From the NCBI GenBank assembly GCA_910575245.1, contig CAJTEN010000028.1:1-64000 (forward strand): DNA of 64,000 bases, read 5' to 3'. The notes below the pieces were generated by a model. The model saw nothing but the letters and a program-made list of their open reading frames with translations. It had not been told where the DNA came from and ran no database searches. The position numbers and the translations under genes are program-made. This document shows, piece after piece, positions 58,578 through 64,000 of the stretch (its first letter is position 1; each line of letters begins with the position of its first letter). The DNA is from Clostridia bacterium. Its GTDB lineage: Bacteria > Bacillota > Clostridia > Lachnospirales > Lachnospiraceae.

Positions 58578-60308
58578 TTACCATAGATACTTCGCTGCAT
58601 TATAAACAGAGAAGTTGAAACTTCGAAAATGCATATTGTCAGCCAATGCATCGATCTTCAGATAATACAGGCGTATCCAGGATAATTCCTCTACTTCCCC
58701 CTCCTGTCTGTTCAGATAAATTTCCACATCCTCATAACTTTCCGGGAATCCTTCCTGGCGGATTTTGTCATTGATCTCCTTAATATAGAAGTTAATCTCG
58801 TCATTCAGCAAAATGGGAGCCGCATCCGCTGACAGTGAGGAAAGGTAGTCCTGGTTGTCATGGATATCATAGGAATCCAGATAATCCAGATGAGCAGGAT
58901 CCAGGTTGTATCTGGCGATCCAGTAATCAGGGTGGGCGAAGGACAGACAAAGATAGAATATCGTAACAACTGCCATGCCGTAGGTAAAAAGAGGGAAGTT
59001 GTTCTTGTAAATAAAGACAGTTACACCCAGCATCAGAAGGAGGATCACAGCCAGAGCCCAGAGAACCAGGATCCGCAGGAGAGTGAGGTTATAACGGTTA
59101 ATATACATAAGCATCCGCAAGGCGCTGGAAAGGATCATGATGAAGGTGCATCCGCTGATGACCGTGAGAATGACCTTCAGGACTATATTTCTGCGGAAAA
59201 AATACAGGCACACCAGCACGATGATCAGGTTCAGCATACAGACGGCAAGCAGCTGGAAGAATCCTTCCCTGGCGTAACTGGAATAGGTGTAGCCTTCGGG
59301 GAGCTGCATCTTTCCGACAAAAAGATAGAGAATCTGTATCACACTGAACAGAAGGTAAATAACAGACAGCGTTGCAGTAACGATGATCGCAATGATCGGA
59401 TCCTGGGTCCGGTGATCTGTCAGCTCCTCTTCGACATTCTTCATGGCAAGCGCCGCATAGACTGCATAAGAACAGAAGAATACCGCGGTTATCATGAAGA
59501 GGATCAGGAATACGGTGATAAAATTAATAGAGTCTAATATGCGGGAAAAGAGATCCGCAAATACCGCATCGGCACTGACAAGCAGGATTGTCACGATAAA
59601 GAGCAGGGGAATTGCGGCGGCAATACCGATCATAACGGGTATTGCATTACTCTTTTTACCTGTTTTTTGCCTTTTTTGGGCATCAAAATAAGACACCAAG
59701 TCCCCGAAAGGACGAAACAGGCAGGCAAAGGCCATACCAATTACCTGAAAAGCAGCCGTAAAGTATTTGGGAAGATCCCATTTCGTGTCATCGTACATGG
59801 TGTGCAGCATCAGGATAAAAGAGAGCAGAAAAATACCGCATTTGTTCATGGCAAGAAGCTGAGGGGAATTAGTGAGACAGTTGGAAATCCCCAACAGAAC
59901 GATGCTGATGAGATAAAAGATGCTGTTTTTTTTGTAAGGAACCCCTAACTTTTGCATAGAGAAGAAGAAATAGCAAAGGGTTCCTGCGACGAAAAAAGGG
60001 TAGGTGATGCCGGCTGTATTCCGGTACAGGCAGAAGGTGTAGAAGAGTGCGTAAAGCAGACTTCCAATGCCGAAGAAAGAGAAATGTTCTTTCATTTTTT
60101 TTGTATAGGCGGTATCCGGCTTTCTGACAGAAAGGGGCTGTGGCTGCGAAGGGTAAGGGCTGTTTGATGCAGTTGGAACTCTGTTCTGGACAGCCGGTAT
60201 GCTATTATCCGGAGCCGTGCTGTTGGCAGCAGGGCTGACAGGAGCTTCCGGAGCCGTAGTTTGCCTGTTTTGATTTGTGTTGTTTGTCTGTTGATTCATT
60301 GGTTCCAT
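58578..60308 (-). CDS. DUF4173 multi-pass membrane protein
   Basis: 576 residues. A disordered N-terminus rich in Asn, Gln, Pro and Ser (about 75 residues) precedes roughly 12 membrane segments. A soluble C-terminal part follows (FPESYEDVEIYLNRQEGEVE). The sequence fits the DUF4173/DUF4153-type membrane proteins of Clostridia. AAGGAGG stands upstream of the ATG. It is downstream of the DUF2975 and XRE genes on the same strand, so the three may form one regulated membrane unit. Function unknown. Confidence 0.82.
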   Translation of the reverse strand: MEPMNQQTNNTNQNRQTTAPEAPVSPAANSTAPDNSIPAVQNRVPTASNSPYPSQPQPLSVRKPDTAYTKKMKEHFSFFGIGSLLYALFYTFCLYRNTAGITYPFFVAGTLCYFFFSMQKLGVPYKKNSIFYLISIVLLGISNCLTNSPQLLAMNKCGIFLLSFILMLHTMYDDTKWDLPKYFTAAFQVIGMAFACLFRPFGDLVSYFDAQKRQKTGKKSNAIPVMIGIAAAIPLLFIVTILLVSADAVFADLFSRILDSINFITVFLILFMITAVFFCSYAVYAALAMKNVEEELTDHRTQDPIIAIIVTATLSVIYLLFSVIQILYLFVGKMQLPEGYTYSSYAREGFFQLLAVCMLNLIIVLVCLYFFRRNIVLKVILTVISGCTFIMILSSALRMLMYINRYNLTLLRILVLWALAVILLLMLGVTVFIYKNNFPLFTYGMAVVTIFYLCLSFAHPDYWIARYNLDPAHLDYLDSYDIHDNQDYLSSLSADAAPILLNDEINFYIKEINDKIRQEGFPESYEDVEIYLNRQEGEVEELSWIRLYYLKIDALADNMHFRSFNFSVYNAAKYLW

Positions 60309-60386
60309 GGTAGACTTGACCTCCTTTTTTGGTATAGGAAATAGTTCCGCTTATCTGAAAACGGACGTTAACTGTTGCGGTATTGG

Positions 60387-60635
60387 CTATCGATTAATCT
60401 GTTTATCGTTACTGCCTTCCGGCGGATCCTCGTCTTCTATATACTGCAGGATATCGCCGGGCTGGCAGTCCAGTGCTTTACATATTTCGTTCAGCGTGGA
60501 AAGCCGGATTGCTTTTGCTTTATTATTTTTTAAGATGGACAGATTCGCAAGAGTAATGTCGATTTGGCCTGCCAGTTCGGTCAGTCCTTTCTTACGCTTC
60601 GCCATCATAACATCCAGGTTGATGATGATTGCCAT
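60387..60635 (-). CDS. YozG-like XRE-family regulator
   Basis: 82 residues, an almost bare HTH (LTELAGQIDITLANLSILKN) followed by LNEICKALDCQPGDILQYIE. This small regulator type is commonly paired with DUF2975 membrane proteins, as here. It probably represses its own operon and may answer to the membrane partner. The N-terminus MAIIINLDVMMAKRK is characteristic. Confidence 0.87.
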   Translation of the reverse strand: MAIIINLDVMMAKRKKGLTELAGQIDITLANLSILKNNKAKAIRLSTLNEICKALDCQPGDILQYIEDEDPPEGSNDKQINR

Positions 60636-60691
60636 GAGTAATCTCCTTAAGCTTAATCGTTGTTGTAATGATTGTTTTGAAAATATTCCGG

Positions 60692-61138
60692 TTAAATCGT
60701 CAGATCGTTCTCCAGCTTGTAGGTTACCGCCTTGTCGAAGATGCCTGCCAGAACTTTACTGAACAGTCCCGCGATCACGAACACCAGTATGATAATAAAG
60801 ATCGAGGGTGTTATGAAGATAAAAAGCCGGCATGCAGTGATGACTGCAATGAAAAAGCTGTAGATGCTCATTTTCTCCAGGCTTTTGACATTTTCTCGGA
60901 TAAAGCAGTTGTCGTTAATGACAGTCCGGAACATCCTGCGCAGTTGTTGTACGATCAGAAGGGCGAAGATACCGGACAGAAACAGGACAACACAGAGAGA
61001 GTAATAATTCTCTGCAAAATAGACGCTGTATCTGCCGTAGAATCTAACGGTCAGCGGCAGCGTTATGATGACGACGATTCCGGAATAGAACATGAAGTCC
61101 AACAGATATTTTGTAAACAGGGTTAATTTGTCTTTCAT
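60692..61138 (-). CDS. DUF2975 membrane protein
   Basis: 148 residues with four predicted membrane segments (FMFYSGIVVIITLPLTV, YSLCVVLFLSGIFALLIV, YSFFIAVITACRLFIFI, IFIIILVFVIAGLFSKVL). The charged loop FRTVINDNCFIRENVKSLEK is typical for DUF2975. It is the first gene of the operon with the YozG-like regulator 56 bp downstream. The pair may act as a membrane-linked regulatory system; the signal is unknown. Confidence 0.85.
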   Translation of the reverse strand: MKDKLTLFTKYLLDFMFYSGIVVIITLPLTVRFYGRYSVYFAENYYSLCVVLFLSGIFALLIVQQLRRMFRTVINDNCFIRENVKSLEKMSIYSFFIAVITACRLFIFITPSIFIIILVFVIAGLFSKVLAGIFDKAVTYKLENDLTI

Positions 61139-61329
61139 GGTGTCAGATCCTTTCCATTATAAAATAATATTTGCAATATTCCGAAACAGAGAGTTCCAAA
61201 AGCTGTCTGACATGTTACGGAGCAGATATGCCTTTTACATTATCTGTAAACATACTGTAACACCCTGCGAAATGAATGTCAATAAAAATTTATCGAATTA
61301 CAATAAAATATTATTAATAGTCGATAATA

Positions 61330-61366
61330 AAGGCAGATGAACCGCTGCATTCGGTACATCTGCCTT
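61330..61366 (-). terminator. terminator of the exonuclease III gene
   Basis: AAGGCAGATG (61330-61339) pairs with CATCTGCCTT (61357-61366). On the minus strand it is followed by TTTATTATCG, and the exonuclease gene ends 79 bp before it. The rest of the gap 61139-61444 is AT-rich and should contain the DUF2975 promoter. Confidence 0.75.
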
Positions 61367-61444
61367 ACTTCCATGGTACATTTGGATGGCCTGCATATTT
61401 TTCCTGTTTCTTTCCGGTCTGTAAATGCGGAAGCTTTTTGCTGT

Positions 61445-62200
61445 TTACAATGCGATCAACAGACCTACAGGACAATGATCCGATCCCAATATATCTTTAT
61501 AAATGACAGCATCTTCCAGCTTGTCTTTCAGAATTTCGGAGACAAGGAAATAGTCAATACGCCAGCCTGCATTCTTGGCTCTGGCGCTGAACTGATAGGA
61601 CCACCAGGAATAAGCGCCTTCCAGATCGGGATAAAAGTACCTGAAGGTATCGATAAATCCCGCTTCCGTTAAAGCTGTAAATTTAGCCCGTTCTTCATCT
61701 GTAAAACCGGCGTTGTTGCGGTTGGTCTTCGGATTCTTCAGATCGATTTCTTTATGTGCGACATTCAGATCCCCGCAGAAAATGACAGGTTTCTCTGCCT
61801 CCAGTTTCTTCAGATAGGCAAGGAAATCTTCCTCCCAGTGCATACGGTACTCCAGTCTTGTCAGTTCACGTTGGGAATTCGGGGTGTAGACGGTAATAAA
61901 GTAGTAGCCGGGATATTCCAGAGTGATTACGCGTCCTTCGTGGTCGTGCTCTTCGATTCCGATCCCATAGAATACAGAAAGGGGTTCTTCCCTGGTGAAA
62001 ACCGCAGTGCCGGAGTATCCCTTTTTCTCCGCATAATTCCAGTATTGATGATATCCGGGCAGATCCAGAGTAATCTGTCCCTCCTGCAGTTTGGTCTCCT
62101 GCACGCAGAAGATATCGGCATTTTCAGCCAGTAAAAATTCCGTAAAGCCTTTGCCTACGCAGGCCCGCAGGCCGTTCACATTCCAGGATATAAATTTCAT
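61445..62200 (-). CDS. xth: exodeoxyribonuclease III
   Basis: 251 residues, the standard length of ExoA-type AP endonucleases. It opens MKFISWNVNGLRACVGKGF, has the metal-binding Glu in VQETKLQEG (E35), the CGDLNVAH and NNAGFTDEER parts, and the catalytic end LGSDHCPVGL. It cuts DNA at abasic sites and removes nucleotides from 3' ends during base excision repair. It appears to be a single gene with its own terminator. Confidence 0.94.
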   Translation of the reverse strand: MKFISWNVNGLRACVGKGFTEFLLAENADIFCVQETKLQEGQITLDLPGYHQYWNYAEKKGYSGTAVFTREEPLSVFYGIGIEEHDHEGRVITLEYPGYYFITVYTPNSQRELTRLEYRMHWEEDFLAYLKKLEAEKPVIFCGDLNVAHKEIDLKNPKTNRNNAGFTDEERAKFTALTEAGFIDTFRYFYPDLEGAYSWWSYQFSARAKNAGWRIDYFLVSEILKDKLEDAVIYKDILGSDHCPVGLLIAL

Positions 62201-62258
62201 GATGATAATTCCTTTCTTTGGTGGTATATTTGATTTTCAAGGCAGCTGTGTAAATAAA

Positions 62259-62482
62259 TTGTTACTATTCACGGCTCAATGTCATTAAATTAAGTCTACA
62301 CACAGCGTCTGATATGATAGGATTCTCCTGAGGGCCATTGGAAAACGCCGGTACTTAATGAGGTTTTTCACGAATTTAGTACCGCTGCGTTTGGAACTGA
62401 GCGAAAGTGCGTCCTCAGGAGATTCCTATCATATCAGGCGCGTCCGGCTTAACTTAATGACATTGGCCGTGAATAGTAACAA
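62259..62482 (-). repeat. MITE copy 2, 189 bp core with extended inverted arms
   Basis: The core 62277-62465 has the same ends as 58420-58561 but in reverse orientation, and carries an extra central segment (AATTCGTGAAAAACCTCATT read on the minus strand). Outside the core, TTGTTACTATTCACGGC (62259-62275) is perfectly matched by 62466-62482, so the inverted repeat continues outward. Copy 1 shows a weaker outward extension (ACTATTCAGATAT-like). No coding capacity. Confidence 0.8.
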
Positions 62483-62525
62483 TAAATTAACGGGGATATT
62501 GGACTTTTGAATGCGGGATTGCATT

Positions 62526-63590
62526 TTAATGATAATAATCTGTAATAATATCCTCCACAATCTCCTGAGATAAGCCGTACATTCCGTCCAATCTTTCCTC
62601 GTAATTTTCCATTGTCAGCCGTTCTTCTCCCCTGGACAGCTTGTCATAGACATAGTAGTTGATATCCTTGGAAAAATGTACGATATCCATGTAATTGTCC
62701 AGATTCGTGATAATGTCTTTATCGTCCTGATAGAAATAAATCTCGGCATTGTCGTAGGCAAGCAGAGCTTTGACAGCCTGTTTTTCGTTATAAATCACGG
62801 CATCCCTCTCGCCGCTCCGGTATGCGTTGTCCCACCAGAGCATGGAATAGGGGGAGAAGAAGAATTTGAAGGTGGTATCAGGATGGGCTTCCAGCTGTGC
62901 GGTGAGGAGTGCAATATTACCGGCAAGTTCCCCGGAATTTACGGTTTCCGGCTGCATGTTCTTAACAGACGGAAGGCGGGTATATAAGCCCATCGCCATA
63001 TCCTGCCCGAAATACTTCCACTGCGCCCAGTTGTACGAGTTACCTTCGTCATAATCGCCGATAAAAGAGTAGGCAAGCATATAGGGAAGCTTTTCCATCA
63101 GAACATCTTTGTTCAGCAGATATGGGTAGTCGTTCAGCCGGTTCTTATCGTATAAATACATCGGGCACCCAGTGGACTCATAGGTGGGCTCTGTGCTGGC
63201 GGACAGAGAGGATGGGTCGATGTTGTAGAAGACATATTTCAGATTGTGTGTTTCAAAGGCATTGTCCAGCAGGTAACACAGGTCTGCCGTGGCGCCATAG
63301 GAACGGATGGCCTTGATTGTCCTGCAGCCGAACCCTTCATCGAACCAATGATTATTATAATTCTCACAGACCGAAGAACCTACGATCAGCGAATCGTAAT
63401 CGAAAGTGTGCAGTGTTCCGATACATTGATATTCCTTGTCTGTCAGCACGGCTTTTAAGCCGGGCAGCGGTTTATGATACTGATAAAAAGGGTCAAAAAT
63501 AATTACCACGCCGATCACAGCCGCAAGCAGGAGCAATGTTCTTATAAAAAAAGATTTTAAAAATTTTTTGTCAGTGTTCATTTTTTCCAT
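62526..63590 (-). CDS. SGNH/DltD-like membrane-anchored protein
   Basis: About 354 residues from the ATG at 63590; the ATG at 63581 is an alternative and the longer frame upstream is read-through. One N-terminal membrane segment (LLLLAAVIGVVIIFDPFYQY) anchors an extracellular domain with DSLIVGSSVCENYNNHWFDE (SGNH block I Ser), YVFYNIDPSSLS and a late DIVHFSKDINYYVYDKL (Asp/His block). Together with the upstream MBOAT gene this is the pattern of O-acylation systems of surface polymers (DltB/DltD or AlgI/AlgJ like). It may move acyl groups onto a wall or capsule polymer. Confidence 0.75.
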   Translation of the reverse strand: MEKMNTDKKFLKSFFIRTLLLLAAVIGVVIIFDPFYQYHKPLPGLKAVLTDKEYQCIGTLHTFDYDSLIVGSSVCENYNNHWFDEGFGCRTIKAIRSYGATADLCYLLDNAFETHNLKYVFYNIDPSSLSASTEPTYESTGCPMYLYDKNRLNDYPYLLNKDVLMEKLPYMLAYSFIGDYDEGNSYNWAQWKYFGQDMAMGLYTRLPSVKNMQPETVNSGELAGNIALLTAQLEAHPDTTFKFFFSPYSMLWWDNAYRSGERDAVIYNEKQAVKALLAYDNAEIYFYQDDKDIITNLDNYMDIVHFSKDINYYVYDKLSRGEERLTMENYEERLDGMYGLSQEIVEDIITDYYH

Positions 63591-63616
63591 TCTCAGATAT
63601 TCTTTTCCATATTTTA

Positions 63617-63780
63617 TAGAATGTGTAAATATAGCCAGGAGGGAATTTGCCCCTCGCCGCAAGCGACTTGGAATGGGCAGATTCCGTAACAGTTTAGCCC
63701 AAGACTTTGCATTTACCGCAAAAACTTTGTATTTGGTGCAAGGCTTGTGAGAACATGTAAATTTGGGCAAAAGGGAATCT
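63617..63780 (+). repeat. intergenic repeats related to the trpF/trpA 3' regions
   Basis: 63644-63692 aligns to 4519-4567 (49 bp, about 78% identical). 63749-63766 is identical over 18 bp to the end of trpA at 6605-6622. 63618-63648 resembles the empty prophage target formed by joining 6605-6627 with 40669-40680. The stretch lies between the SGNH gene and the MBOAT gene and holds no gene. Confidence 0.55.
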
Positions 63781-63806
63781 GCCATACGGCATATGATCAT
63801 GCAGTA

Positions 63807-64000
63807 TTAAAAATTAAAATACAAAAACGTACTCACCTGTGACAGTGATATAATACACCAAACAAGCAGAATACAGATCATCCAGCATCGTCCGGAAGTC
63901 AGCTCGCCCCGCATCGTCCGCTCAGAAGCGGTGGGTCCAAAGACCAGGAAGAAGGACAGTACAAGCAGCAGAAGCAGGAAGGCCAGATACATATAGTTGA
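63807..64000 (-). CDS. MBOAT family O-acyltransferase, C-terminal end (partial)
   Basis: The frame is open to the window edge on the minus strand, so only the last 64 or so residues are seen. They contain one or two membrane segments (YLAFLLLLLVLSFFLVFGP, CWMICILLVWCIISLSQ) and end VSTFLYFNF, the typical C-terminus of MBOAT acyltransferases such as AlgI/DltB-like proteins. The SGNH/DltD-like gene follows on the same strand after 216 bp. The catalytic His lies outside the window. Confidence 0.7.
   Translation of the reverse strand, partial: NYMYLAFLLLLLVLSFFLVFGPTASERTMRGELTSGRCWMICILLVWCIISLSQVSTFLYFNF

Overview
The window reads as a chromosome segment of a low-to-mid GC Gram-positive anaerobe of the Clostridia, most likely a Lachnospiraceae-type gut commensal. 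The signs are AGGAGG-type ribosome binding sites, a T-box leader on a trp operon, a YesM/YesN-type two-component pair beside a sugar ABC transporter and a GH78 glycosidase, several AAA/PD-(D/E)XK genes, and a Gram-positive Mu-like prophage. The genus is an inference; nothing here fixes it.

Layout. 1-1140: one secreted protein gene on the minus strand and an AT-rich stretch with a MITE-like inverted repeat. 1162-6616: a trp locus. A textbook promoter and a T-box leader with a UGG (Trp) specifier lead into a scar in which the first codons of trpE are joined to the last 30 codons of trpG. Intact trpD, trpC, trpF, trpB and trpA follow. The cell can therefore probably convert anthranilate to tryptophan but cannot make anthranilate from this locus. 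6628-40663: a 34,036 bp Mu-like transposable prophage, delimited exactly by TGTA...TACA ends and a 5 bp target duplication (CCAGA), inserted 11 bp after the trpA stop codon.

The prophage order is: repressor (leftward) and Cro-like genes; small early genes with two copies of a structured leader; DDE transposase (MuA) and AAA ATPase (MuB); a transglycosylase-like fusion protein; Gam, GemA and a Mor-like activator; a terminator; then the late genes. The late genes are small membrane proteins, a DUF3486-type terminase small subunit, the large terminase, an SPP1-type portal, and a MuF minor head protein with a C-terminal ADP-ribosyltransferase-like domain and a possible immunity gene. After these come scaffold, capsid, connectors, a PBSX/Xkd-type contractile tail (sheath, tube, frameshifted chaperone, tape measure, LysM protein, baseplate), collagen-like and other fibres, a decayed inverted fibre fragment, holins, a GH25 endolysin and a broken tyrosine recombinase.

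40929-64000: host chromosome. It holds an AAA/PD-(D/E)XK protein; a type B carboxylesterase; a sugar-uptake cluster on the minus strand (sensor kinase, AraC-type regulator, lipoprotein binding protein, two permeases, GH78 alpha-L-rhamnosidase); a second AAA/PD-(D/E)XK protein followed by an AAA_14/DUF4143 ATPase; a B12-binding radical SAM protein; a DUF2975-XRE-DUF4173 membrane operon; exonuclease III; and an SGNH/DltD-like protein downstream of an MBOAT acyltransferase that runs off the end. Several families of small non-coding repeats are scattered through the host part: a 15 bp-arm palindrome, a pair of 142/189 bp MITEs and a 49 bp intergenic repeat.

All assignments come from reading the sequence and remembered family motifs; no database search was run.
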